DNA from: Streptomyces sp. SCL15-4
GTDB taxonomy: Bacteria; Actinomycetota; Actinomycetes; Streptomycetales; Streptomycetaceae
Direction of reading: 5' to 3'
Length of the DNA stretch: 64,000 bases
Assembly (NCBI RefSeq): GCF_033366695.1
Contig: NZ_JAOBTQ010000001.1
Coordinates: 3,100,001-3,164,000 of the forward strand
In this document: piece by piece, positions 34,800 through 42,873 of the stretch
How the letters are laid out: every line of letters begins with the position of its first letter
Position numbering within the stretch: position 1 is the stretch's first letter
The notes under the pieces: generated by a model
What the model was told of the DNA's origin: nothing
What the model saw: only the letters and a program-made list of their open reading frames with translations
Databases searched by the model: none
Program-made: the position numbers and the translations under genes

Positions 34800-35229
34800 G
34801 AGGCGCACAATAGCCCGCTCGGCGGCTCGCTCAAGCCCTCGGCCGATCACCGGGATTCACCCGCCGATCACTGTGACCACCACTACGTGACCGAATCGGC
34901 CATCGCATGTGCGTCGATCCGGGGTATGGTGGTAATGCGCCTGCTGAGTGCGTCGACGGTGTTCGACGTGTCCGACAGGCCGCACGCATGAGGATGCCCG
35001 GTCGGTGGCCCGATCGGCTCCGACCCGACAGCTCTCCACGGACCGTACGGCTCTGACCGTACGACAACGGGAGAGACCCTCAGCGGTACGAGCGCTAGAG
35101 CGTCGGCAGAGGTCCCGTGTCTTACGGCTTGCCCGAGTGGTTCGTCCGTACGGCGGCCGACGTCCCCGGCACGGTCAGACATGATCCCCCGCGCTCGCCT
35201 CGCACCGCACACACAGAAGAGGCAGCACC
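34800..35229. other. 430-bp divergent region before the DEAD-box helicase
   Basis: No gene is convincing here. It holds likely promoter elements (TATGGT near 34925), a direct repeat of GACCGTACG (35041-35065), and a 22-codon ORF (ATG 35181 to TGA 35249) in another frame that overlaps the helicase start. Such long leaders are usual for DEAD-box helicase genes under cold or RNA-structure control; that role is inferred. Confidence 0.5.
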
Positions 35230-36783
35230 CTGACTACGACGTTTCGTGAACTCGGAATCCTTCCCGAGACCGCCGAGGCCCTGGAAGCCGTCGGCATCAT
35301 CACTCCCTTCCCCATCCAGGAGATGACACTCCCCGTCGCCCTCTCCGGCACGGATGTCATCGGCCAGGCCAAGACCGGCACCGGCAAGACGCTGGGCTTC
35401 GGCCTCCCGCTCCTGGAGCGCGTCACCGTCCCCGCCGACGTGGAGGCCGGACGCGCCACCCCCGACGCCCTCACCGACGCCCCGCAGGCCCTCGTCGTCG
35501 TCCCCACGCGCGAGCTGTGCACCCAGGTCACCAACGACCTGCTGACGGCGGGCAAGGTCCGTAACGTCCGCGTCCTCGCGATCTACGGCGGCCGGGCGTA
35601 CGAGCCGCAGGTCGAGGCCCTGAAGAAGGGCATCGACGTGGTCGTCGGCACCCCGGGCCGGCTGCTCGACCTCGCGGGCCAGAAGAAGCTGGACCTGAGG
35701 CACATCAAGAGCCTGGTCCTCGACGAGGCCGACGAGATGCTCGACCTGGGCTTCCTGCCCGACGTCGAGAAGATCATCGGCATGCTGCCGGCCAAGCGCC
35801 AGACCATGCTGTTCTCGGCGACCATGCCGGGCGCGGTCATCGGCCTCGCCCGCCGCTACATGTCGCAGCCCGTCCACATCCGCGCCACCGCGCCGGACGA
35901 CGAGGGCGTGACGGTCGCGAACATCAAGCAGTTCGTCTACCGCGCGCACAACATGGACAAGCCGGAGATGGTCGCCCGCATCCTCCAGGCCGAGGGCCGC
36001 GGACTGGCGATGATCTTCTGCCGTACGAAGCGGACGGCCGCCGACATCGCCGAGCAGCTCCAGCGGCGCGGGTTCGCCTCCGGCGCGGTCCACGGCGACC
36101 TCGGCCAGGGCGCCCGCGAGCAGGCGCTGCGCGCCTTCCGCAACGGCAAGGTCGACGTCCTGGTCTGCACCGACGTCGCCGCGCGCGGCATCGACGTCGA
36201 GGGTGTCACCCACGTCATCAACTACCAGTCCCCCGAGGACGAGAAGACCTACCTGCACCGCGTCGGCCGCACGGGCCGGGCGGGCGCCAAGGGTACGGCG
36301 GTCACGTTCGTCGACTGGGACGACATCCCGCGCTGGCAGCTGATCAACAAGGCGCTGGAGCTGGACTTCAACGACCCGGTGGAGACGTACTCCAGCTCTC
36401 CGCACCTGTTCTCCGACCTCGGCATCCCCGCGGGCACCAAGGGCGTCCTGCCGCGCTCCGAGCGGACCCGTGCCGGTCTGGACGCGGAGGAGCTGGAGGA
36501 CCTCGGCGAGACCGGCGGACGAGGCGCGCGCGGCCGTGGCCGTGGCGGCCGGGACGACCGGCCCCAGGCGGACGACCGTGCCCCGTCGGCCGAGCGTGAG
36601 CGTCCGGCCCGTACGCCGCGCCGGCGCCGCCGGACGCGCGGCGGCGCGGTGCTGGACGCCTCCCCCGCCGTCGCCACGCCGGCCGCCGAGGCGGCCGGGA
36701 CGGAGGAGACCCAGTCCACGGCCCGTACCCCCCCCCCCGCCGCCGTCGCCGCACGCGCGGCGGAACGCCCGCGCAGCCGGTGA
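35230..36783 (+). CDS. DEAD-box RNA helicase (RhlE-like), truncated by a frameshift in its tail
   Basis: ATP-dependent RNA helicase, 517 residues as it stands. Motifs in order: Q motif TPFPIQEM, I AKTGTGKT, Ia PTRELCTQ, II LDEADEML, III SAT, then RGIDVEGVTHVINY and HRVGRTGRAG. The Q motif (FRELGILPETAEAL onward) requires a start upstream of ATG 35323. The only candidate in frame after the stop at 35182 is CTG 35230, which has AGAGG 7 bases upstream. If the five-C run at 35186-35190 were four, ATG 35181 would be in frame instead. After the core comes a basic RGRGRGG/TPRRRRRTRGG tail. At an 11-C run (36728-36738) the frame leaves the rest of the tail, which continues in another frame to 38003. 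Confidence 0.88.
   Translation: MTTTFRELGILPETAEALEAVGIITPFPIQEMTLPVALSGTDVIGQAKTGTGKTLGFGLPLLERVTVPADVEAGRATPDALTDAPQALVVVPTRELCTQVTNDLLTAGKVRNVRVLAIYGGRAYEPQVEALKKGIDVVVGTPGRLLDLAGQKKLDLRHIKSLVLDEADEMLDLGFLPDVEKIIGMLPAKRQTMLFSATMPGAVIGLARRYMSQPVHIRATAPDDEGVTVANIKQFVYRAHNMDKPEMVARILQAEGRGLAMIFCRTKRTAADIAEQLQRRGFASGAVHGDLGQGAREQALRAFRNGKVDVLVCTDVAARGIDVEGVTHVINYQSPEDEKTYLHRVGRTGRAGAKGTAVTFVDWDDIPRWQLINKALELDFNDPVETYSSSPHLFSDLGIPAGTKGVLPRSERTRAGLDAEELEDLGETGGRGARGRGRGGRDDRPQADDRAPSAERERPARTPRRRRRTRGGAVLDASPAVATPAAEAAGTEETQSTARTPPPAAVAARAAERPRSR
36728..36738 (+). repeat. 11-base C homopolymer at the helicase frame break
   Basis: An uninterrupted run of 11 C. With 9 or 12 C the frame would read TARTP, Pro, then RRRRRTRGGTPAQP and continue into the repeat tail; with 11 it ends at TGA 36781. 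It is either a slippage site or a sequencing miscall. Confidence 0.9.
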
Positions 36784-38003
36784 CGGCCGCCACGGCGACC
36801 GAGGAGACGCCCGCCGTCGAGCCGGTGGCCGAGGTGGAGACTCCCGCCGTCGAGCCGGTGGCCCGGGTGGCGGCGCCCGCCGCCGTGGAGGAGGCCCCGG
36901 AGAAGCCGCGCCGCCGTCGTACGCGGAAGCCGGCGACGGCCGAGCCGGTGCCGGCGGAGGCCACGGCCCCGGTGGCCGAGCCCGTGGTCGCGGACGCCCC
37001 GGTGGCGGAGGCCGCGCCGGCGACGGAGACCAAGCCGCGCCGCCGCACCCGCAAGACCGCCGAGCCGGCCGCCGAGGCGGAGACGGCCGTGGCCGCCGCC
37101 GAGGCCCCGGAGGAGGCCAAGCCGCGCCGCCGCACCCGCAAGACCGCGGAGCCGGCCGCGCCCGACGCCCCCGAGGCCGAGGCGGAGACCAAGCCGCGCC
37201 GCACCCGCAAGACCGCGGCCGCCGCCGACGCTCCCGAGGCTCCCGAAGCCGAGGCCAAGCCCAAGCGCACTCGCAAGACGGCCACCGCCGCACCCGAGGC
37301 CACCGAGGCCGCCGAGGCCGAGGTCAAGCCCCGCCGCACCCGGAAGACCGCGGCAGCCGCACCGGAAGCCGCCGACACCGAGGCCAAGCCCAAGCGCACC
37401 CGCAAGACCACGGCCGCCGCCGAGGCCACCGCGGAACCCGCCGAAGGCACGGAGGCCAAGCCGCGCCGTACGCGCAAGACCGCGGCCGCCGCCGACGCCC
37501 CCGAGGCTCCCGAAGCCGAGGCCAAGCCCAAGCGCACTCGCAAGACGGCCACCGCCGCACCCGAGGCCACCGAGGCCGCCGAGGCCGAGGTCAAGCCCCG
37601 CCGCACCCGCAAGACCGCGGCAGCCGCACCCGAGGCCGCCGAGGCCGAAGCCAAGCCGCGCCGCACCCGCAAGACCGCGGCCGCCGCCGAGACCACCGAG
37701 GCCCCCGAAGCCGAGGTAAAGCCCCGCCGCACCCGGAAGACGGCCGCCGCCGCGGACGCCGGTGACGGGGAGGCGGTCGCCGCTCCGAAGGCGCGCCGGA
37801 CGCGCAAGGCCACCGTTGCCGAGGCGGCTGCCCCGGAGATTCCGGCGCAGGCCACCGAGGAGCCGGAGGTCAAGCCGCGGCGCCGGACCCGCAAGGCGGC
37901 GGAGTCCGCTGCCGAGGCGGCCGGTGACAGCGCCGGTACGACGACGCCCAAGCCGCGCCGCACCCGCAAGGCCACGGCCGCCGCGGAGGCTCCCGAAGCC
38001 TGA
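36780..38003 (+). pseudogene. out-of-frame C-terminal repeat tail of the DEAD-box helicase
   Basis: 407 codons of Ala/Glu/Pro-rich sequence with about 15 copies of a (K/R)RTRK motif spaced about 22 residues apart (KPRRTRKTAAAA, KPKRTRKTATAAPEA). The acidic/basic pattern resembles RNA- or DNA-binding tails of bacterial helicases and histone-like proteins. It has no ribosome site; its GTG at 36780 overlaps the upstream stop (GTGA), so weak reinitiation is possible. Upstream of the GTG this frame reads RRRRRTRGGTPAQP, which joins naturally to the helicase tail. I therefore read it as the detached tail, not a separate gene. Confidence 0.75.
37236..37609 (+). repeat. exact 107-bp direct repeat within the helicase tail
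   Basis: 37236-37342 and 37503-37609 are identical over 107 bp at a 267-bp offset (89 codons). Around them the tail is built of imperfect repeats of about 66 bp, each encoding one RTRK motif. Recombination between copies would change tail length in frame. Confidence 0.85.
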
Positions 38004-38029
38004 TCCGGCGGCAAGGCGGCAGCACCGGT

Positions 38030-38067
38030 CCGATGGCCGGGTCCACGACAGTGGGCCCGGCCATCGG
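38030..38067 (+). terminator. terminator after the helicase gene
   Basis: CCGATGGCCGGG pairs with CCCGGCCATCGG, and the stem extends inward by TCCAC/GTGGG with one wobble pair, loop GACA. It lies 26 bp after the stop at 38003, which supports the view that the tail belongs to the helicase transcript. Confidence 0.75.
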
Positions 38068-38132
38068 CGTCTCCGGCCGATCCGTCACGGGCCCCGCAGA
38101 CCCCTTCCCGCCCCTGCCGATAGCCTCTCCCC

Positions 38133-39026
38133 ATGAGCAGGCCCGCCACCTTCGTTCCGCCGCCCGGTGCCCGTGCGTACTCGCTCCGGACGGGGCGCGG
38201 GGAGTTCGCCGTGGTCGACGCGCCGGTGGCCGCCGGTGTCGAGCCGAGAGGGGTCGCGCTGCTGCTGCCGGGGTTCACCGGGAGCAAGGAGGACTTCAAT
38301 CCGCTGCACGTGCCGCTCGCCGAGCGCGGGTACCGGACCGTCGCCGTGGACGGGCGGGGCCAGTTCGAGTCGGACGGCCCGGTGACGGACGAGTCGGCCT
38401 ACGCGCAGCAGGAGCTGGCGCGGGACGTGCTCGCGCAGGCGGAGGCGGTCGGCGGCCCGGTGCATCTGCTGGGGCACTCCCTCGGCGGCCAGATCGCGCG
38501 CGCGGCCGTACTGCTCGACCCCTCGCCCTTTCTGTCGCTCACTCTGATGGCCTCCGGCCCGGCGCGGATCTCCGCGTCCCAGCAGCAGCGTGTGAAGCTG
38601 CTCCAGGACGCCCTCGCGGTGCTGGGCATGGCGGAGGTGTGGGAGACGATCCAGGCGATGGAGCCGCCGGAGGAGACGGGGACGCCCGCGCTCGACGCCG
38701 GCCTGGACGACCGGGACGACCTGCGGCGCCGCTGGCTGGGCACCAAGCCCGCCCAGCTGCTGGCCACCGGGCGCCAGCTGTGCACGGAGCCGGACCGGGT
38801 CGCCGAACTGGCGGCCCTGCCGCTGCCGTTCCATGTGCTGTCGGGCGCGCGGGACGACACCTGGCCGCTGCCGCTGCTCGACGACATGGCCGTACGGCTG
38901 GGGGCCCGGCGCACGGTCGTCGAGGACGCCGAGCACTCACCGAACACCGACCGGCCGCTGGAGACGGCGCGGGCGCTGGCCGACTTCTGGGACGACAGCG
39001 CCGGGACCGCCCGGAAACCGGCCTAG
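38133..39026 (+). CDS. Alpha/beta hydrolase
   Basis: A 297-residue cytosolic alpha/beta hydrolase: LLLPGFTGSKEDFNPL, nucleophile elbow LLGHSLGGQIARAA (Ser near residue 116), Asp in SGARDDTWPL and His in EDAEHSPNTDRP. The last part gives the usual C-terminal helix. The substrate is unknown. The ATG at 38133 gives MSRPATFVPPPGARAYSLRT. Its 3' end overlaps the converging NYN gene by 4 bp. Confidence 0.88.
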   Translation: MSRPATFVPPPGARAYSLRTGRGEFAVVDAPVAAGVEPRGVALLLPGFTGSKEDFNPLHVPLAERGYRTVAVDGRGQFESDGPVTDESAYAQQELARDVLAQAEAVGGPVHLLGHSLGGQIARAAVLLDPSPFLSLTLMASGPARISASQQQRVKLLQDALAVLGMAEVWETIQAMEPPEETGTPALDAGLDDRDDLRRRWLGTKPAQLLATGRQLCTEPDRVAELAALPLPFHVLSGARDDTWPLPLLDDMAVRLGARRTVVEDAEHSPNTDRPLETARALADFWDDSAGTARKPA

Positions 39027-39922
39027 TACTGCGTCCGCAAGTGCTCCCAGAAGCCGTCCCTGAGCGCGCGGCGCAGCTCCGCCTGGCCGCGCAGGGAGTA
39101 CTGGAGCAGCGCCTCGGCCTCGACCAGCAGGTCCTGGTCGACGGAGCCGGGCAGGTAGGGATGGCCGGGGAACAGTTCGGCGAGGGCCTCACGGCCCCGG
39201 GAGCCGAGCCACTTGGCCGCGATCTGGGCGCCGATGAAGCGGACGTCGTCGCGGGTGGGGCGGGCGGTGCCGGTGGCGTCGTAGGTGGCGGCCGTGCGCC
39301 GGGAGACGTACGGCTTGAAGAAGTCCAGGTCGAAGGTGCGCTGGCTGTCGACCTCCCAGAGCAGCGGCTCCGCCTGGTTGCGGCCCTCGGGTGCCTCGAT
39401 GCCCCAGAGGTGGACGCGGGCGCCGTAGCCTTGGGCCGCCTCGACCGCCGAGACCAGGTCCTCGTCGCCGCCGAGGAGGGCCGCGTCGCTGATCGCGCGG
39501 TGCCGCGCCAGTGACTCCAGGTCGGTGCGGATCAGCGAGTCGACGCCCTTCTGCTGGTTGTTGGCGTTGAGGTTGCCGAGGCGGACCTTGACGTCGGGCA
39601 GTTCCGCGATGGCCTGCTGCTCGGCGGTGTGGATGCGGCGCCGGGCGCCGTCGTACCAGTAGACGCGCAGCAGCCGGCTGTCCGCGAAGATCATGCGGGC
39701 TCGGTCGATCAGCGCGTCGATCAGACCCTCGGCGTCCACGTCGAAGGCCCGGCGGTCCTCGGTTCCGGCGACCAGCCGGCCGGCGGCGGCGTACAGATAA
39801 CCGGCGTCGACGAAGATCGCGTGGGTGGAGGGCGTCTTCGCCACCTCGGCGAGCATGCGTTCCAGCAGCGCGTTCGTACGGTCGATGCGGGCCCCGAGGA
39901 CGGCGGCCAGGTCGTCGTTCAT
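39023..39922 (-). CDS. NYN (PIN-like) domain protein, putative nuclease
   Basis: A 299-residue protein. NYN/PIN-fold acidic residues appear in IFVDAGYLYAAAGR, YWYDGARRRIHT, QQKGVDSLIRTDLESL and LLGGDEDLVSAVEAA; the fold usually cuts RNA with a divalent metal. A C-terminal helical part with FDLDFFKPYVSRR and RDDVRFIGAQIAAKWL follows. ATG 39922 (MNDDLAAVLGAR) with GGAG is preferred; in-frame ATGs lie at 39931 and 39946. No toxin-antitoxin partner is adjacent, so it is likely a housekeeping RNase or regulator. Confidence 0.82.
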   Translation of the reverse strand: MNDDLAAVLGARIDRTNALLERMLAEVAKTPSTHAIFVDAGYLYAAAGRLVAGTEDRRAFDVDAEGLIDALIDRARMIFADSRLLRVYWYDGARRRIHTAEQQAIAELPDVKVRLGNLNANNQQKGVDSLIRTDLESLARHRAISDAALLGGDEDLVSAVEAAQGYGARVHLWGIEAPEGRNQAEPLLWEVDSQRTFDLDFFKPYVSRRTAATYDATGTARPTRDDVRFIGAQIAAKWLGSRGREALAELFPGHPYLPGSVDQDLLVEAEALLQYSLRGQAELRRALRDGFWEHLRTQY

Positions 39923-40138
39923 CGTCTCCATTGTCCCGGTGGTCACCGTGCGGACTCAACCGGTCCCGCTCGGTCCCTTCCCTTCCGCTTACCGGTCAGT
40001 TATTAGTTGTTCGAAAAATTTCTTTAGCGTAGGGAATGTTCGTAACAAAGGACGCGTTGACTACGTACGACACCGGATGCACCGGCTGTCACACCAGTAG
40101 TTCTCCGCAGGAGGATGACCAGACGAAGGGAGAAGCCC
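39923..40138. promoter_or_regulatory. AT-rich promoter region before the 50-residue ORF
   Basis: The stretch near 39990-40055 is far richer in A+T than its surroundings (CAGTTATTAGTTGTTCG, AAAAATTTCTTTAGCGTAG), with TTGACT at 40059. It separates the divergent NYN gene and 50-codon ORF and probably holds promoters for one or both. An ORF from ATG 40036 encoding a CTGCH motif is likely accidental. Confidence 0.45.
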
Positions 40139-40291
40139 ATGCGCTTCGAAATCATGCGACTCGACGAGATCGACGGCACGGCCGTCGACAGCACCGTCGT
40201 GGACGCCGCCTCCGTCAACCGGATCGTTCAGCAGGCCGCCGCCATCGGACAGCGCCTGTGGATCCGCCCGGCCGAGGCCAAGGCCTCGTAG
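40139..40291 (+). CDS. 50-residue protein of unknown function
   Basis: ATG 40139 has an AAGGGAG ribosome site and encodes a 50-residue peptide beginning MRFEIMRLDEIDGTAVDST and ending LWIRPAEAKAS. The middle (ASVNRIVQQAAAIGQRL) looks helical. There is no Cys, signal peptide or membrane helix. I recall near-identical short proteins in other Streptomyces but no functional name. Conservation-like composition, a good ribosome site and a downstream terminator all argue it is real. Confidence 0.7.
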   Translation: MRFEIMRLDEIDGTAVDSTVVDAASVNRIVQQAAAIGQRLWIRPAEAKAS

Positions 40292-40321
40292 CCCGTACGC
40301 GGGCTTTCGCCACTCAAGCTT

Positions 40322-40360
40322 TCCGGGGGAGCCGAGCCGACGAGGGTCAGCTCCCCCGGA
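40322..40360. terminator. bidirectional terminator between the 50-residue ORF and marC
   Basis: TCCGGGGGAGC (40322-40332) pairs with GCTCCCCCGGA (40350-40360), a perfect 11-bp stem with a 17-base loop. The right arm overlaps the last codons of the MarC gene. Confidence 0.75.
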
Positions 40361-40952
40361 TCACCTGAGTGACACCGTTGATGATCTGCTGCACGGCGAT
40401 CGCGGAGAGCATCATGCCCGCGAGCCGCGTCACCAGGACGACACCGCCGTCCTTGATGACCCGGATGATCAGCAGCGAGTAGCGCATCACCAGCCACAGC
40501 ACGACATGGATGGCGAGGATCGCGGACCACACCGAGATCTGCGTCGTCACGCTGTCGGCCTTCTGCACGGCCAGGATCACGGACACGATCGCGCCGGGTC
40601 CCGCCAGCAGCGGCATGCCGAGCGGCACGAGGGCCACGTTGACGTCCTTGGTCTGCTTCGGCTCGTCGGTCTTGCCGGTGAGCAGGTCCAGCGCGATCAG
40701 CAGGAGCAGCAGCCCGCCCGCGATCATCAGCGCGGGCACGGACACGTGCAGGTAGTCGAGGATCTGGTGGCCCAGGACGCCGAAGACGGCGATGACCCCG
40801 CCCGCCACGCAGACGGCCTGGAAGGCCATCCGCTTCTGCACCTTGGCCGGCCGTCCGGCGGTCAGGGCGAGGAAGATCGGGGTGATCCCGGGGGGATCCA
40901 TGATGACGAAAAGGGTCAGGAACAGGGAGCCGAAGACGGCGATGTCGAACAT
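40347..40952 (-). CDS. MarC family integral membrane protein
   Basis: A 201-residue, six-helix membrane protein of the MarC/UPF0056 family: FGSLFLTLFVIMDPPGITPI, QAVCVAGGVIAVFGVLGHQI, the conserved PLGMPLLAGPGAIVSVI near residue 115, and LTRLAGMMLSAIAVQQIING at the end. Despite the name the family has no proven role in multidrug resistance. It ends in a shared terminator with the 50-residue ORF. The PHP gene lies 73 bp upstream on the same strand, so cotranscription is likely. Confidence 0.9.
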   Translation of the reverse strand: MFDIAVFGSLFLTLFVIMDPPGITPIFLALTAGRPAKVQKRMAFQAVCVAGGVIAVFGVLGHQILDYLHVSVPALMIAGGLLLLLIALDLLTGKTDEPKQTKDVNVALVPLGMPLLAGPGAIVSVILAVQKADSVTTQISVWSAILAIHVVLWLVMRYSLLIIRVIKDGGVVLVTRLAGMMLSAIAVQQIINGVTQVIRGS

Positions 40953-41025
40953 GGGGGAAGTACAGGCCTTGCGGGAAGAGGAGGAACGGGCGTGAGGTGG
41001 TACGGCGGACCGGCCCCGGAGGGCC

Positions 41026-41883
41026 TCAGGCTCCGCCGGTGCCCGGCACCGGGAACGCGCCCGTCGCCCGCCGGGTGATCTCCCCGTACACCTCGGGGTC
41101 GGTCGTGTACGCGCCCAGCGCCACGGTCTTGCGGCTGCCGTGGTAGTCGGAGGAGCCCGTGACCAGCAGTCCCAGTTCCCCGGCCAGGCCGCGCAGCCGG
41201 GCCCGGGCGTCGGCGTCGTGGTCCATGTGGTCGACCTCGATGCCGTCCAGTCCGGCCTCGGCCATCTCCGCGATGCGGGAGTCGGGCACGGTGCGGCCCC
41301 GCTTGGCGGCGGCCGGGTGGGCGAAGACGCAGACTCCGCCGGCGGCCTTGACCAGCCGTATGGCCTCGAAGGGGTCGGTCTCGTGCTTCTCCACGAAGGC
41401 CCGCCCGCCGTCGGCCAGCCACTCCTCGGTGAACGCGTCGCTCACCGTCGGCACGACCCCCAGCTCCACCAGCGCGGTGGCGATGTGCGGACGCCCGACG
41501 GAGCCGCCGGCGGCGATCCGCTCGACCTGCTCCCAGGTGACCGGCACACCCAGCGCGTTCAGCTTGGCGATCATGCCCTTGGCCCGCGGCACCCGGTCGT
41601 CCCGGACCAGCTCCCGCTCGGCGAGCAGGGCGGGCTCCTCGGGATCGAAGAGGTAGGCCAGCATGTGCATCGAGATGCCGTCGACCCGGCAGGACAGCTC
41701 GGCCCCGGTGACCAGCGTCAGCCCCTCGGGCAGCGCGGCGACGGCCTCGCCGTACCCGCGGGTGGTGTCGTGATCGGTCAGCGCGACGACGTCCAGTCCG
41801 GCCGCGGCGGCGTTGCGCACCAGCTCGGCCGGGGTGTCCGTGCCGTCGGAGGCCATGGAGTGGCAGTGCAGATCGATGCGCAC
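41026..41883 (-). CDS. PHP domain phosphoesterase (RNase AM / nucleoside bisphosphate phosphatase-like)
   Basis: A 285-residue metal-dependent phosphoesterase. Metal-binding motifs: DLHCHSMASDGTDTP at the N-terminus, LTDHDTTRG near residue 37, GAELSCRVDG near 63, VFAHPAAAKRGRT near 190 and TGSSDYHGS near 245. The family (YciV/Rv-type) hydrolyses 3',5'-bisphosphate nucleotides or trims RNA 5' ends. The ATG gives MRIDLHCHS. The gene precedes marC on the same strand. Confidence 0.9.
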   Translation of the reverse strand: MRIDLHCHSMASDGTDTPAELVRNAAAAGLDVVALTDHDTTRGYGEAVAALPEGLTLVTGAELSCRVDGISMHMLAYLFDPEEPALLAERELVRDDRVPRAKGMIAKLNALGVPVTWEQVERIAAGGSVGRPHIATALVELGVVPTVSDAFTEEWLADGGRAFVEKHETDPFEAIRLVKAAGGVCVFAHPAAAKRGRTVPDSRIAEMAEAGLDGIEVDHMDHDADARARLRGLAGELGLLVTGSSDYHGSRKTVALGAYTTDPEVYGEITRRATGAFPVPGTGGA

Positions 41884-42062
41884 GACGACTCCAGACAGGC
41901 GGACGGAAGGGACACGGACACCTAAGGATACCGGTGTTTTCCCTCCCGGCCGTCACACCCGAACCCGGTCGGCGCCCCCTACGACGAGCCGCCCCGGCGG
42001 CGCGGCCGGCCCACCGTCACCGAACGACCGCCGGCACGCGGAGCCCGGCGTCCCGGCGGGTG

Positions 42063-42704
42063 TCACGGCCGGAGCAGGCGCGGCGACAGCGCTCCGCAGG
42101 GCACCAGGTCTATCTCCGCGCCCGCGTCCCGCAGATCCGTCAGCACCAGTTCGTCGTACATGAGCAGCCCGGACCGCTCGGGCCAGATCACCGCCCAGAG
42201 CCACATGCCGAGCGCCTCGCCGGCGAAGACGGCCCGGTCGTCGGGCGTGCGGTAGACGTGCCAGAGCGGGGTCGGGCGGCCGGCGGCCAGCACCTTGGCC
42301 TGCGGCGGCTTCTCCACGTTCATGTACGACCCCGGGTCCGGGCCGTCGATGCCGGCATAGCGCGCGCCGACGCCGACGCCCAGCTCCTCGGCGATCAGGA
42401 TCAGCTCACCGGGTCCGCCGAGCGGTCCGGGCCCCGAGCAGGCCACCGCGGTCGCACGGCCGCCGCTGCGGTCGTCCCCGGCGTACGCCACACCCGTGAA
42501 CAGCCATCCGACGGGCAGCGGCCACGGCATCCACACCGGCACCTGGGTGCGGTGCACGACGACGTTGAGCGCCTCGACGCTGGGCGGGATCACGGGCTGC
42601 AGCGGAAACACCGTGCCGTGCACCTCACACTGCCACGCATCGGCGAAGAGTCCGGGAGCCCTGACCCGGCCACCGCATCTCGGGCAACTGGGTTCGCCCC
42701 TCAT
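42063..42704 (-). CDS. DUF6758 family protein with N-terminal zinc ribbon
   Basis: A 213-residue protein starting MRGEPSCPRCGGRVRAPGLF; CPRCG and a later CEVHG could hold zinc. The rest (PSVEALNVVVHRTQVPVWM, GWLFTGVAYAGDDRSGG, VNVEKPPQ-like NVEKPPQAKVLAAGR) matches what I recall as DUF6758 of actinomycetes. No function known. It has no signal peptide. It is transcribed divergently from the MFS gene and 180 bp upstream of the PHP gene. Confidence 0.75.
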   Translation of the reverse strand: MRGEPSCPRCGGRVRAPGLFADAWQCEVHGTVFPLQPVIPPSVEALNVVVHRTQVPVWMPWPLPVGWLFTGVAYAGDDRSGGRATAVACSGPGPLGGPGELILIAEELGVGVGARYAGIDGPDPGSYMNVEKPPQAKVLAAGRPTPLWHVYRTPDDRAVFAGEALGMWLWAVIWPERSGLLMYDELVLTDLRDAGAEIDLVPCGALSPRLLRP

Positions 42705-42804
42705 AGACCTCCACGGTCCTACCCGCGACCGCCCACGTCAAGGATGATCACCCGTCCGGACGGAAGAGCCGACCACACGCCTGACCGGCAGATATAGATG
42801 CACC

Positions 42805-42834
42805 TTGCATTAATTAGATGCGCTAACTTACTAT
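42805..42834 (+). promoter_or_regulatory. promoter of the MFS transporter gene, with repeats
   Basis: -35 TTGCAT (42805-42810) and -10 TACTAT (42829-42834), 18 bases apart, in an AT-rich island unusual for this genome. The inverted repeat ATGCA-cct-TGCAT (42798-42810) and a related TGCAT...ATGCG overlap the -35, as expected for a MarR-like operator. No MarR gene is adjacent. Confidence 0.6.
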
Positions 42835-42873
42835 GTGTATAACCCAACCATCTAGTCAGGACGGGAGAAGCAC

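Noticed and set aside
37184..37700. Repeat array that might be read as CRISPR or a mobile element
   Set aside because: The repeats are in coding sequence with a codon-multiple period and encode a basic repeat tail; there are no spacers of uniform length and no cas genes.
36780..38003. Separate gene for an alanine-rich histone-like protein
   Set aside because: No ribosome site, the upstream frame joins naturally to the helicase tail, and the terminator lies only after 38003. It is read as the detached helicase C-terminus.
40036..40368. ORF with a CTGCH motif suggesting a heme-binding protein
   Set aside because: No ribosome site, overlaps the better-supported 50-codon ORF in another frame, and beyond the motif it becomes Arg-rich antisense-like sequence.
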